64,000 bases of DNA from Ecdyonurus torrentis (GCA_949318235.1 OX439137.1:6122641-6186640), one strand, 5' to 3'. Positions 1 through 15,444 are shown, counted from the first letter of the stretch. Numbers and translations are program-made. Notes: a model not told the origin generated them from the sequence alone.

Positions 1-1915
1 TTGGAGTGTATTTTTGTTGATGCTCAAAATGTTAGATTATTTAACTTCCCAACATGAGCATAATTGCACGATAAACATTTAAATACTATATTATGTGTAT
101 GGTTTCGAGAATACTCTACAACTATTCACAGTATACAGTCAGTACACATATAGTAAAACATACAGGTGCGATTGCAAAATATCAGTGGAGAGGTCACCAA
201 GGGAAAGAGGGTCAAAGGTCTGTCTTTAAATTTAGCACACTAAACTATTGATTTATTTATAAAAATCAATTGAATTGAAAATACTCTTGTAACAAAAGTT
301 AATTTTAATCAAACTCATCTCATGTTAAGATAATAATAATAAAGCATGCCATTCACGTTTAAGTAATAATTTTTTTAGATGATTGAACATTTAAATTTAC
401 TGCAAAGCTGAAAAAAAAAAGGGACATTCATCTTTTAATTACATTATGGACATAAGACTCAAGTCTACTATACTTGTCCTGTCTCACTTATTCTATATAT
501 TATGAATCCCATGACTTTATATATTAAAATGGTATAGTATTACTACACGGAGAAACTTTGCTATCCTACATAGGATTAAAAGTGTGTTTTATCCCGAATA
601 TACTTAAATATCATCCGAAAAATATGATAACTTCTTGGTTATACTTAAATTTTATCATTTGTATGATAAAATTTTATTCTGTACTATGATTAAATCTAAG
701 TAGGATGTTGTGCTTAATACTAATCCTGAAAAAAAGATTAAATTTTAACTGAATTAGACTTAAATTTAATAATAAATAAGTTAGTTTCAAAAACTATCCG
801 AAAAATATACTTATTTTTTATCTGAAATAGAATTACTCTTGAGCATCTTCCAGCTTGCATGTAAGCATAGGGAGCACCCTTAAAAGTAAGCATGGTCTCC
901 GGATAACATTTTATCCTATATCTGCTAAAATTATAAACAACTGCTCTGCTCAAAAGGGCGGATGTTCCCGTTATTTAGAGTTTGCAGCCCCGCATTTCAG
1001 TATAATATAGAAGCTCGTATGCGTGTTATTGAGAAAAAACAAATTGAAAAAAAAAAAAAAAAAAAAAAAGGATTAGCTTTACTGATAATAATTTTTGACA
1101 ATGCAGAATTTATCATTATTTTGATATTCTTATACGAAAGAATATTTTTATCACAAAAGAGTAATTTTAAGTTCTATATATAATCACAAATAAAATAACT
1201 TTAACATGACATTTAAATTTTATTTAATTTAAATAAATAGTAATTATAATAATTAATTGTCTTATAACTAGAGCCATGAAAGATGTATGCATGCTTTGAA
1301 TATATATTTAAAAATTAAATCATTTTATGCATATATATAAAATTCTCAAAAGTGTTACCAAATTCATCGCTTATTAGTCAATTACCTTTAAATTTTATTG
1401 TGAAAGATCCAAAACAGCAAAACATTGTTTTGTTATTATGTTAAATATTTATATAATAATAGAGAATCGATGTGAAACGTCAGAAAATGAAAATAGGAAT
1501 AATTGCAATTTGTCTGTGTGCTAAAAAAGAGAGAGAGAAGGATAAGCAATGTTATAGTTTAAAATTCTTTTGTTATATATATTATTTTTATAACAAGTTC
1601 TAAAAAAATCTGTCCAATTTATCAGATTTATAACACATATAGACTGTGTACTGAACTACCAAAAAAAAAAAAAAAAAAAGTTTATCAATATATTCAATAT
1701 TTTTTATAAAGTTCAATGAATCAATATATGAAACTGTCTGCAAAATCTATTATTATTTGCTATATATGGGAAAATCTTACACAAAGAGAGTTTTATCAAA
1801 AGAATCTCAAACAATTACTTTGCAGATTTTATACGTATATACGGGGTAATAGAATTCCGATGCATGTATATGCACACTTGCACACTGCACAGCATCCCTG
1901 CATCTCATCGCTGGT
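1..1915. other. AT-rich non-coding stretch
   Basis: Two A-runs of about 20 bases (near 1050 and 1660) and many short AT repeats. The small open frames have no recognisable product, and I found no element ends. Confidence 0.5.
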
Positions 1916-2496
1916 AATAAAATGCATTTTTTTCCTCCCTTTTCACACAAAGTTGCAACGAATGCAGCTGTTTTAAATAAAATATGATTTTTCTTCTTCT
2001 TTCTATTTTTACTTTTTCTAGCGTAACTTTTTATGTAACCTTTTACAAGGGTGAGACTGAGAATATATACGAAAGGGAGATGGAGAGATCCACTTGACTT
2101 TTTTTTTTTTTTTTTTTTTTGCAGAAACTTGATTTGAGTTGAGTGTCTTACTTAATATTTCCCAAGAGAGTATTTAAAACTTAAAAGTCTTTCTATTTAA
2201 AAAAAATAATAATAATAATAAAATAAGAGTAACGTTCTTTATACATAAAAAATAAACACCGTTATAAAAACTCCCCAATTAACATAGTGACTCTTATTTT
2301 ATTTTTCTAACTTGTTTTATTATACCATTATTATTTTCTTGTTAGACCCATAAAGTTACATTCTCTACATAGCTAGATATATAGTTAACCTAACCTTATA
2401 CAATTATAACTCATTTACATTATTGCAACAATCCAATTATGATTGTTTAACAAGTGCGGTAATAATTACATTACAAGCATTGGTCTTTTGTCAGAT

Positions 2497-2838
2497 TTAA
2501 AGCCATAGACCACATAAAACAACATATTCTTTTTAATGAATAAACACGAAATGGGATCTTCAAAACTGTTGACAATTTTTACCAGAATGTTAATGTAGCC
2601 CCACGAGATAGCGTGAAAAAACCGTAAAGTATGCAATTTGCGTGAATATTCATGTTTATGTCGTCAGAAACATGCAAAAATTAGTAAAAAATGTTATGCG
2701 GGTTGCATAAATCGAATTTTCTAATCACTGCTACGGGGCTACTGTTGGGTTTTGACACAAAATAAAGTTATTTTTGTAAATCCCACCAAGTATTTTGTGA
2801 TATAAATGCTTGTCTTTTTCTCTGGTCTATTCCTTTAA
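2497..2838 (-). mobile_element. Family A TTAA element, copy 1
   Basis: TTAA at both ends (2497-2500, 2835-2838). The imperfect termini AGCCATAGACC and AGGAATAGACC (read inward from each end) form a short TIR. Similar copies occur near 9.65, 12.8, 14.6 and 55.2 kb. About 340 bp, non-coding; TTAA flanks suggest piggyBac-type mobilisation. Confidence 0.75.
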
Positions 2839-4372
2839 TATACTTATACATGGAGACTTTAATAACGCATATATATAAGAATAAATATTATTAGTATTGC
2901 TATAAATCAATACAGTACAATTTTATATTAAATTAAATTATACTGTTCTGTATGTATATGCTACTATATTGTCTCGATTGTGATATATTGTATTTTACCA
3001 TTGAAGTTCAGCTCATTTAATCCCATAATCTGAAAACTTGACATATATTTATAGAATGCAGACCTATAATATATATAAAGTTTGGCACAACTCTTAATTT
3101 ATAGACACTCTATATTACTATAAACAGCTACTATAATATGCTAATAAGATTTAATTATCTATTATAATATTATGTATATTTATATGTAATGTATAAAACA
3201 CATTAATTTTTTATTTTTGAAATACAATCGCTTTCGGCATCTGTCTTCCTCTTCTCTCTTTGCCATTCTTTTTATTAAAATGTTTATATTGTTGATAATG
3301 AAAATATGTTCATATTATGTATTCATCATATCATATAGCATATATACCGCGGATATAATGACATACCGTAGCATATTTGTACATACAGGCTCCATGTGAT
3401 GATATTATGTAGAATATCCTAGCTCACGTTTTCGGACGCGAGGCGGCCAAGGCATGGGCTTGAGACACTGATCTATATAATAAGGATAGAGCATTGCTAT
3501 ACTATGAGAGGTCAGGAGCCACCGTGCCTCAGTAACTTGGGCATCCGCGGCTCTAATGAGTTCGCAAAAAAAATCGTCCCATACCGTGCCCAAGAGAAGA
3601 CGTCACTCCGATGAGAGTGCCCAAATAGTCATAAAATCGCATCTTAGAGCAAAATAGTCACTAAGTTTTTAGTATATATAGGGACAGGGTGTGTGCAACT
3701 TGGCTTGAGTATGGGCCAGTTGCACAATATAGCCCCCCACATCATCGAGTGTGAAGATATAAAATCAAATAAAAATAATAATAGAAAGAGAGGATGAAGA
3801 AAATTATGTTAATATATTTTTTTCATAGCTAATTATTATATTATATATATATTATGTATATACATTGTGAAACATAAGAAGCAAGAATAAGATAGCAAAA
3901 AGTCCTCACAATTTTTACATGATGACTAAACAGAAATAGCTATAAACACTTTTTTTTTCAGATCAAAAAAATAATAATAATAAAGTGTTTTTCCAATTTA
4001 TTTATTAAAAAAAATATATATAAATTATACATACACTCACACAAAACGAGTATAAATGCGCATTTTTTCTTCCCTTTTCGTCCAAAGTTCAACTTATAAT
4101 GTAACGAATGCAGCTGTTTGCATGAAATATGCATTTTTTAAAAAATATTTTAGTGTTAATTTTTATGTACAACCTTTTGCATGGTTGTTAATAGGTCGAA
4201 TATACAAAAGGGAGATGGAGATGGAACTCTTTTTTTTTTAAACATGTAAAAATATCAGAAACTTGAGTGTTTTTTTATCAACTATTCCCAAGAGAGTATT
4301 TAAATTTGAAAATAAGTCTTTCTATTTTAACAAATAAATAAATGTTGGATGTTTTCTAATAAAAGAAAAGAA

Positions 4373-4377
<5 letters not shown>

Positions 4378-4413
<36 letters not shown>
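4378..4413. repeat. (AG)n microsatellite
   Basis: About 18 uninterrupted AG units. Confidence 0.95.
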
Positions 4414-4415
<2 letters not shown>

Positions 4416-4520
4416 AAACACAGACAGATCAGCTTACTAAAGGGTCGTATAAATTGCAACCTCTGCATAGCTAAACTTTAATTTATTTAAATTATTTAAT
4501 TAAATGCAACAATCTTAATA

Positions 4521-4837
4521 ATAGGGTGGTTTTATTCATGTTAAAGTCGACGCCATAAGTGAGTATAAATAATATTGGCCGGTATAGGAAAATGGTACAT
4601 TATATGCCAGTTTAAAAAATACTTCGAATTTTTTTTGAGAGCATTGATGCTGTTTACAGGTTGAATTAGTATACCTCAAGTATGCAAGAAAAGTAATAAT
4701 AAACAAAAAATAGCTAATTTTTTTTCCAAAGAAAATAGCGAAAAACTACGTTTGTCCTATGCTGAGCAATGTTATTCATTGCTCAAGAAGAGCATCGGAA
4801 AGCACCCAGAATGACGTCATGCGTACACACCCTATAT
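4521..4837 (+). mobile_element. Family D TIR element, copy 1
   Basis: Begins ATAGGGTGGTTT and ends ACACACCCTATA; contains GAGCAATGTTATTCATTGCTC, itself an inverted repeat. Three more copies occur near 40.4, 58.4 and 58.9 kb. Confidence 0.7.
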
Positions 4838-5224
4838 AGTGTATATAGCAACTCAATTATTGTTTAACAAGTGCGTTATAATTGCATAAATAAAAAAGCA
4901 CCGTGGGTATAATACTTCTATGGAGATTTTAATATACGCAAATGCTTTATATTAAAATTTTATATCACTTGATTGGGATATTAAATATTTATCATTTAAA
5001 TTCAGCTTATATTTTACTTAGATTAGAAAGTTGTGGTGGTCTATCACTGGGTCAAGCTAAAAACCATCTATGTTATTGGCATACCCCAACATGATTTTTT
5101 ATTTTAAATAAAATAACTATCATCTGTCCCTTTCCCATTATCATCTGTCCCTCTCCTATTATCATCTGTCTATAGCTGCGTGTTTCTCTTTCATTAATGT
5201 TGTTATTGTTCACATACACTCTAA

Positions 5225-5500
5225 AAAATGGTGCATTACTTTAGTTACGAATCCTAACTTATTTAAGATATACACTTTTAAGTTATTATGAGTAGCTAAA
5301 ATAATGCATTTTAGCAAATTATTAACAATACCTAATTGAACTTAAAATAGATAAAAAAAACTTTAAAAAACGCAAAACAACTTAAATTAGCTATTTTTAA
5401 TAATTTGCTAAATTGCATTATTTTAGCTACTCATAATAACTTAAAAGTGTATATCTTAAATAAGTTAGGATTCGTAACTAAAGTAATGCACCATTTTTTA
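5225..5500. mobile_element. Long-TIR element R
   Basis: About 100 bp at the left (AAAAAATGGTGCATTAC, then TTACGAATCCTAACTTATTT) is repeated inverted at the right with almost no change, around an AT-rich centre. Confidence 0.8.
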
Positions 5501-6102
5501 TATATTTATATTAAAAAAAAAGTTCCTATTTTATATTCAGCATAAGGTATACCGACCGATACGTAATGATATGCAATGTAAAATGATATCCGTATAATAT
5601 ATATGATTATATGGCTCCATGATGATATTATGTAAAGATATGTATAAGTAAATTACGATGCAGCATCTGCGATCACCAAATGTATCTATATTATAATATT
5701 GTAAAATATCACAAAGAGAATGGTTTAATTTATGTTCCAATTTTTTGTCTGTCCTAACATTCGTTATATTATAACTGCGATATTGTATTTTTTTTTTCCT
5801 ATTATTTCCGTAATAACCTAATATTTCATCAAATTTTATTTTATATTTATAGTATTTTTCCTCATAATATTAACCTCGCCAGTTGAAAATTTCATGTTTT
5901 ATGAATAAATATATATGTATTAAATTCAATTTTATGTCCAGTAACTTAAAAAGAACAAAGTAATGATGCGAGCCTATACGGTGGTGGCTGAGTCACATCG
6001 AGGTGAGACTCGTGGTAACTAGAGCGAACGAGGCTGATATCAGACCGGCGACGAGGCGTAGACGGGGCGTGGTACAGTACAATACCGAGAGCTTTTATAT
6101 TA

Positions 6103-6210
6103 ATGCTGTTCGTAAACCCTGTTCTTTGCCCCTAAAATGACGATCAGCCATGGTTAATCAAATGGAATGCGCATTTTTTGGTGCAAGAGAACAGGTTTTA
6201 CGAACAGCAT
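6103..6210. mobile_element. 108-bp TIR element
   Basis: ATGCTGTTCGTAAACCCTGT at the left and ACAGGTTTTACGAACAGCAT at the right; short non-coding middle. Confidence 0.7.
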
Positions 6211-6239
6211 AACTGACTCTACAAGTGTTTGACCATTAC

Positions 6240-6800
6240 CAGGGATACACTTAATTCAATTATATCTTCATACAATAAAGACTATCGCTTTCAGAGTAGG
6301 AGGTGTCTAAACACCAGATGACCCTTAATACAAGTAAATGGCCAAACAGAGGCGATACCTTTCTCAAAGTAATAGCCTATCAAATGAACACAATACATAT
6401 CACTTATACGTCACACTGAGGTTAAAGGTTACTTAACTTAATACGTATATACTGTATCGATCTGTTTACTGTTGAATTACTTTTTTATTTTGCCATACAT
6501 TTAAAGCTTGTTATATCAATTAATTTATTAATTTCAAATCCACAAGTGCATTTATAATTTGACAGATCAACAAGTTTAATATACTAATTTATATAAAATT
6601 AATTACCATATTATTATAATAAAATTTTCATAAAAACTTACTATTAAAAACTTTATACTTTAAAATATAAAAACTTATATGTTACAATTAATAATATTAA
6701 AATGTAATTTTTGACTATCAAAACCTTAATGCATCAAATTTTTAATTTAGATCATATTACAGTCAATACCAACGAAATCAAGTTCTTTAAATAGCCATAG
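6240..6800. repeat. Segment duplicated at 13.75-14.23 kb
   Basis: TTTACTGTTGAATTACTTTT, TTTCAAATCCACAAGTG and CAGATCAACAA recur in order at 13.92-14.03 kb, with looser similarity on both sides. Non-coding. Confidence 0.55.
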
Positions 6801-9647
6801 AACTGTATTTTAAGCAACTCTATTAATAAGCAATATTTAATTATTTAAAAATATTAAATTTTAATTTACCGTCCAAAATTTCTAATGCGATAGCTTTGCA
6901 TAATTCAAATTTACGCTACAAATTATAAAATGTTAATTTTCTTTAAATTTTTTAATTCTTTTTAAAATTGCAGAAGTTTTATAGTATATTTTACTATTAA
7001 AAGATGTAATATTGACCAATATTTTCCGTAAACAAAAATAGCGCAACACAAGATATACCCAACTGAAAGACTCAAATGACAATTATCTATACTCCTCCCT
7101 TGTTTCGCTGTCAACCCCTACGTGAATTGCCCCTCTCGCTGCTTCCTCGAGTCACCTCTCAATCTTGGTGACGTCACATTTTTTTACTTAACTCTAATTA
7201 AATTTTTACGTCGGGCAGAACTAACAGCTAGCATAAAATATGGAAAAACGCAAAAAACTAGAAGTTTTTTCTCGGAAAAAAAACTCTCACCCTCTCACAT
7301 TCTTGCTCGCGCTTCATTTACTTATTACACTGTCACCGCCTTTTACGACTCTCTGACCGATTTTTAATTAATTTAATTAACCTGTGATTCTAACTTACAA
7401 TTTTTTTCTCTCTCTTTGCTATCTTTTTTTTTTTATACCTTTTTCGTTTGCCAGTTCATTCTTTTTTAATTAGCATAATTTTATCGATTAGTTGTTGTTT
7501 CTTACTTCTGAAATGATCCATTATAATTTTAAATACGGCTTATGGAACTGTATTTAGATTTCGGTTCTTACTTTTTAACAGATGTTTAAATATAGGTAGG
7601 TGTCATGAATGTTATTGCGCATATTAATTATTATTTTACATTATTTTGTTGAATCTTTTAGTATTTTTTTTTTTTAAATGCTGATCTATATATTAAGATT
7701 TGTAAACAAGAATGAAAAAATAAATAAGCAATTTAACCACATTACATTTTTAATAAAGAAAATTCACTATATGGCATGTGTTTTTAAAAAGTAAGTCACA
7801 TTCCAAAAAATAAAATGAAATTACAATTATTCTTTAGTTGAGAAGGACAAATAAAATCAATATTTGAGATTTTATAATGAACTTACTTTATGAATATTCT
7901 AAGAAATATTGTTTTATGATAACAAAATAAAAATAAAATATACTGTTATAGCAAATACATATTTAAATATTTGTAGTAATAAAATAGCGGATTTCTGGAA
8001 AAAAAAAGTATAATAGAAGGTAACGATGTTACTAAAAAAACTATTTTATAACAAGAGCTACAACATAGTAAACATATATATACTCGACTCAAAAAACCTC
8101 AGTCGATTTAAATTGGGCATGCCTAAAGTATCGCCCATTGTCACATTTGAGAAGAAGGGGGGCGGCAGGGCGATACCGTAAAAGGTCGAATGGCAGGTAA
8201 CTCAGGTTTTTTGAGTCGAGTTTATATGATCTCTTCAATGATTTCTGTAATACAATAAAAAGTTTGTATAATAGGAATGTTGAAAAGCAATGATTATGTT
8301 ATAAATACATAATCTGTAATCCAAATTTAATGTTTATGTGTATGCATGTGTTATTTTTACTTTAATTTTATTTTATGGATTATATTTGTATTGAGTGTAC
8401 CGCCAATGTATTGGGCACAAGCCTGTTTTTGATTGACAAAATAAATAAAAATAAATAAATATAAGCGTAATAATTTTGATAAAAATAATAATCTCTCTCT
8501 TTCTCTTTGTATATATTATACGCATTAATATTATTTTAAGTTATATGAAAATAACTCTAAATTATGTGGTTTAATTTTAAATGTTCAATTTTAGAAAATT
8601 AAATTAATGTTATATAAATTGACTATTAAAACAAATATAGTGTAAAAACGTATAAAATTGTATAGTGTTTTTCTTATGAATGTAAGGTATATGTTATTTA
8701 TATATCTCTTCCAAATAAATTTTCATAACAAGCACCTTTTTTTTTTTTTTTTTTTTGCGACTAGAACAAATATGTGCTTTTACTCTTTATGTCTATGTTT
8801 ACTTTCCATTTTAACAAAAACAATAATGATTTATGTATTATTGCGTTGAAATAAAAAGCTTAATTTCTATGATATATTTTCCTCTATTTAAACGCTAGAT
8901 CGTGTTGCGATCTCAAATCTTGCTACAAAATACTATGGATATATAGTACAGTACTTGCACTGCAAAAAAACCTTTAATTTATATAGTACTGAAATATTAA
9001 GAAGTCAATTTTTTTACACCATTATTTAAGCCTATATAGCGTATATTAATTATGAAAAACAAATTTACAAATACGAAAATTATTTTACCACGTATTTATT
9101 AATTGCCCTTCAGAAAATATTTCGTGTCTCTCTCCAAAATTTTAAAAGAAAAAAAATGCATCTAAAAAATTCTATATTTAAAAAAAAACAATATTTTTTT
9201 TTGTCATTTTTTATTTATAGACTGTAAAATTAACTGATTTTGATATAGGGAGTTTAATATTTTTATTTATATATTTTATTAAAAAAATTAATAACATTTA
9301 CAAGAAATATTTCTGAATTTAAAAAATAAAATGCTTTATTTGCATTTACAATCCAACAATGAAATATTGTTGCTACCATATAATGATAATATAATAATAT
9401 CTTGTCGGAGGGAGCTTACATTTTGTAGTATTTTACAGGACTTCGTCATGATCCCAAAAGTAAGGTGACAAATAATAATACATAAGCTGTATTATGAACA
9501 TAAAAGAAATAAAATGTCGCCACGCAAAACTACAATGTAGATTTTCAATGACAAAATTGATTCTCATCAAAGTTGAAGTGTATCGTTTTTCTATTCCTTT
9601 ATAGGCATATAGAAAACATGATACAACTTGTTCTTTTAAATTGCACT
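6801..9647. other. Non-coding stretch, no supported gene
   Basis: Apart from element Q at 8.1 kb this is AT-rich sequence with A/T runs. 7080-7340 is less AT-rich and has GGTGACGTCAC at 7160-7170, with an unrecognised 81-codon frame over it; it might be regulatory, but nothing supports a gene. Confidence 0.4.
8082..8221. mobile_element. 140-bp TIR element Q
   Basis: ACTCGACTCAAAAAACCTCA at the left, TCAGGTTTTTTGAGTCGAGT at the right, with TATA on both sides. The centre is GC-richer than the surroundings. Confidence 0.7.
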
Positions 9648-10273
9648 AAAATCAAAATCGGATCTACAAAACTGATGATAATTTTTACCAGAATTTAAAT
9701 GTGGTCCCACAAGAGAGCGTGAAAAAACTGTTAAAGGCGTAGAACACCTTGAACAAAAAAGTTGCGTAATATTCTAACAAACCTGAAAATCAACGTTGAT
9801 TTGGCCGGAGTCATTGATTTCTAATTTATTTTCCATTCACAAAATGCTGCTGCCGGTCACTGACGACTGACGTCACAGCTCGCCCAGTTTACTTGCGCGT
9901 GGACCAGGCGAGCTGTGACGTCAGTGACCGGAAGCAGCATTTTGTGAATGGAAAATAAATTAGAAATCAATGACTTCGGTCAAATCAACGTTGATTTTCA
10001 AGTTTGTTAGGATATTACGCAACTTTTTTGTTCAAGGTGTTCAACGCCTTTAAGTATATGCAATTAGCATGAATATTTCTGTTTATGACGTCAGAAACAG
10101 GCAAAAACTAGAATGAAAATGTTGTGCGGGTTGCATAAATTGATTTTTTCTGATCACTGCTACGGCGCTGCAGTTGGGTTTTGAGACAAACTATAAAGTT
10201 ATTTATGTAAGTCCCATAAAGTGTTTTGCGATGTAAATGCTAATGTTTTCATGTTGTCTATGCCTTTATAATG
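9648..10273 (-). mobile_element. Family A copy 2, split by a nested family B element
   Basis: Family A sequence covers about 9648-9730 and resumes at 10054, running to about 10273. The missing middle is exactly replaced by a palindromic element flanked by TTAA. The outer ends are diverged. Confidence 0.75.
9731..10053. mobile_element. Family B palindromic TTAA element, copy 1 (nested)
   Basis: TTAA at 9731-9734 and 10050-10053. The termini AGGCGTAGAACACCTTG mirror each other and the arms stay complementary almost to the centre (CACAGCTCGC / GCGAGCTGTG). It is inserted in family A at a position where copy 1 of A reads TAAA. Confidence 0.85.
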
Positions 10274-10276
10274 GGA

Positions 10277-11779
<1,503 letters not shown>

Positions 11780-12834
11780 GATGAAAGGGAAAAAATCTCT
11801 TAGCGATTCTAATTATTATTTGACGTTATAAATTTTATCTATTTTTCATTATTTCTAAAAAAATTATCTTTTAATATGTACATACAGTACCAGCCCAGAA
11901 AAAATTTAATTGCAGCGTTTTTATGTCTCCCAATGAAATATGCGGGGGAAACTATAACGCAAATTTAACATATATGTTTCTTTCAGAGCTAATATATAGT
12001 GTATATCTGTTCGTTTTACACGACAAACTTCAAAACTTAGTTAAATTCATTATATCAACACCTGCAGTGTATGCAAATTGCAAATAAGAAAGAATAAAAA
12101 AGTGTTAAATATTATTGATACTTCTATTGCAACTTAATATGTATGTGCTAAATATACGATCAATATAAATTATTATTTCTAGCATAATTGTAAATCAATG
12201 CAGTATATGTTATAGTAATATAATTAAGTTAATTAATTTTCTATGGCAGTATATATTATTCATAATAAACTCTATTTATATCTTGATGAAAGGGCATTAA
12301 AAAATAACTAAACCAAATCAATTTATAAGAGATTATTATATTGTGTATAATTCGATATTATTGTAAGATTAATTCATATTTAATATAAAAATAAAACATA
12401 GGGTTAATTATTTAATTTGTAGATCTACAAATTGTAGAACAAAAAGTTTATAAACATATTGCAAAGACGCGATGCAACTCGCGGTGCAATATCGTTTTAT
12501 AGTTTCTTAATTATGAAAAAGAAACTAAACAATTAAATTATAATTCATAAGAAAAAAATACTATACATATACTTACCAATTAATATATCCACTAACAAGA
12601 CGCTAAACAACAAAAGCGTTGTCCGTGTAATTAAATTACTTACAATGTATGCGTTCAATAATCAAAATTACTAAATACATGTTTCAATTAGTCAGAGGCT
12701 TATGCTCTGTATATACTTTCACAGCGCAGCACTTAGTTAATTACATTCACCGAGAGTCGCCAGCTGTTTCTTTTTATTTTTTGTTCCTATATAATATCTG
12801 ACTCGTGAGACGAAATGACTGCATATCTATTGTA

Positions 12835-13178
12835 TTAAAGGAATAGACCGGAGAAAAACATAAGCATTTATATCACAAAACACTTGATGGGATTTACATA
12901 AATAACTTTAGTTTGTCTCAAAACCCAACTGTAGCTCCGTAGCAGTGATCAGAAAATTCGATATATGCAACCCGCACAACATTTTCATACTAATTTTTGC
13001 ATGTTTCTGACGTCATAATCATGAATTTTCATGCAAATTGCATACTTTACAGTATTTTCACGCTCTTCGTGGGGCTATACATTAACATTTTGGTAAAAAT
13101 TGTCATTAGTTTTCAAGATCCTATTTCGTGTTTATTCATTAAAAAGCACATTTTGTTTTATGTGGTATATGGCTTTAA
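12835..13178 (+). mobile_element. Family A copy 3
   Basis: TTAA at 12835-12838 and 13175-13178, with the family's conserved TGATCAGAAA and TTCTGACGTCATAA segments. It abuts a family H element at the shared TTAA. Confidence 0.75.
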
Positions 13179-13204
13179 GGGTTGTATATAGATGGCTTGT
13201 ACCT

Positions 13205-13237
<33 letters not shown>

Positions 13238-13445
13238 GTTAACTTTATGATGCATTTGAAAGTTAATTGTAACAGCTACCTATGATGAAATTTTGGTAAT
13301 GGTCAACTCATTACCACTGACACTTCAAAAAACTATAATTTAAAATCTAGCATGGTGACCCCCCATTTTTTTTATACATTTTTGAAGATACCATACCATA
13401 ATTTATCACTGTGTAAAATTTCAGATTTTCTAATTTCTATTTATT
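13175..13445 (-). mobile_element. Family H copy, truncated
   Basis: Starts TTAAGGGTTGTATATAGATG at the end of family A copy 3 and matches the fuller copies at 15.0, 23.6 and 37.2 kb. The GGCGGGAAATC end is missing. A 31-base A-run interrupts it. Confidence 0.6.
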
Positions 13446-14614
13446 TTTTTCGTTCTCTTCTCTATATACGTATACATCTGACACGCATATAAATTTATAG
13501 AGACGAAATGAATGCGTATATCATATATGTATCGTATATTGAACAGTATATATTTCAACATTATCATAACAGATTATGACGCATATTAATTTTTTACAGT
13601 AAAAACAACAACAAGATATCTTCTGAAGACAGATATAATGATCAGTTATTTAGTTATGTGGTCTATGGCTTTAAAATGAACGACGTACTTAGATTGAACG
13701 AGGTACACTTAATATGAACGACGTACACTTAGTTTGAACGAGGTACACTTAATTTGATCATCAAACACATAAATACTCGCCCTTAAAAAGAAGGTGGAGA
13801 GAGAAGGCGGAGCCTATATACCAAATGACCTTAATTCAATTAAGTGACCAAATTGAGTTGATTTTTCTCTGAGTTATCGCCTATATAAATTGATTACATT
13901 TGATACTTTGTTATATCCATTTACTGTTGAATTACTTTTTTTATTTGCCATACACTGAAAGCTCTTTTTGTTATTTTATTTCAAATCCACAAGTGTGTTG
14001 ACCGATAATTTGTCAGATCAACAAACGTAATATAATATTTTCTATAAACAAATCTTAAAATAGTTATAACTATATCTTAATAAAATTCTACATTAAAATT
14101 TACCATTAAACATTTATATGCAAAACTTATATGTTACATCCATTGTAATTAATATTAAAAATTCTAAAAAATATCAAATTTTTTAATTTTTTAGATCAAA
14201 CTACATATACGGTATTATTGAAACGATTTAAAGTTGATTTGATTCAAAATACAAGCACACAGCGATTAAAACTCTGATCCAAACTATTTATAATTTTATG
14301 AGTATATAAATAAAGAGTAACGAAAAATCTTCTACGCTTCATAATTAACTACGTATTATATTTGACGTTATTTATGATCTATTTTATTATTCTAAAAATT
14401 TTATATTTTAATGTACTCCAGAGAACAATTTTAATTGCAGCGTTTTTATGTCTCCAAATGAAATATGCGGGGAAACTCAAAGCGGATAAGATGTTTTTTT
14501 CAAGGCTATAATAATAGTGTATTGATCTGTTCGTTTTTACGAAAAACTTCAAAATTTAGTTATACATTCATTATATCAACAACTGCAGCGTATGCAAATA
14601 AGAAAGAAAAAGTG

Positions 14615-14962
14615 TTAAAGGAATAGACCAGAGAAAAACATAAGCATTTATATCACAAAACACTTGATGGGATTTACATAAATAACTTTAGTTTGTCTCA
14701 AAACCCAACTGTATTATAGCTCCGTAGCAGTGATCAGAAATTTCGATTTATGCAACCCGCACAACATTTTCATACTAATTTTTGCATGTTTCTGACGTCA
14801 TAAACATGAATTTTCATGCAAATTGCATACTTTACAGTATTTTCACGCTCTCTCGTCGGGCTACATTAACATTTTGGTAAAAATTGTCATCAGTTTTGAA
14901 GATCCCATTTCGTGTTTATTCATTAAAAAGTACATTTTGTTTTATGTGGTCTATGGCTTTAA
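14615..14962 (+). mobile_element. Family A copy 4
   Basis: TTAA at 14615-14618 and 14959-14962. Very similar to copies 3 and 5. The insertion TTAA has an apparently empty counterpart (AGTGTTAAATATT) in the duplicated block near 12108. Confidence 0.75.
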
Positions 14963-15276
14963 GGGTTGTATATAGATGGCTTGTACCTCAAAATAAAAAA
15001 AAAATAAAAAACTTCAAAATTTTATGATGCCATTTGAAAGTTAACAGTAACAGCTATGATGAAATTTTCAGAACCAGTGACCATCATAATAAGAGAGAAA
15101 ATGATTATTGAAATTAACATGGGCTCTTATGGGACTAACACTTCAAAAAATCATAATTTAAATTCTAGCATGGTGATACCATATACCATAATTTATCACT
15201 GCAAAATTTCAGATTTTTAATTTCTTTCCTCGCAATTTTTTATTCAAATCCCGCAGTACCTGATTTCCCGCCTTAA
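14959..15276 (-). mobile_element. Family H copy next to family A copy 4
   Basis: TTAAGGGTTGTATATAG at one end and TTTCCCGCCTTAA at the other, with TTAA at both edges. It shares the TTAA at 14959-14962 with family A copy 4. Confidence 0.7.
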
Positions 15277-15376
15277 ACAGTAAAAGTTATATTTTATCAT
15301 CAGAACAGTTTAAGACGCAGATTAGTTTTTACGGGAAAAAAAAAAAAAAATCTATAGCTATATAAAACAACTTTTG

Positions 15377-15440
<64 letters not shown>
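15377..15440. repeat. (TA)n microsatellite
   Basis: About 32 uninterrupted units between family H and the duplicated block. Confidence 0.95.

Positions 15441-15444
<4 letters not shown>

Larger units (their letters stand above)
1916..5640. repeat. Older duplication, 1.9-3.4 kb against 4.05-5.64 kb
   Basis: Shared segments in the same order: AACGAATGCAGCTGTTT, AAAGGGAGATGGAGA, CCCAAGAGAGTATTTAAA, TTTAACAAGTGCG and GGCTCCATG(TG)ATGATATTATG. Family A sits only in the first block; family D and element R sit only in the second. Confidence 0.6.

Noticed and set aside
7122..7367. 81-codon frame near a CRE-like site
   Set aside because: No domain, no splice partners, and codon use like the surrounding non-coding DNA.
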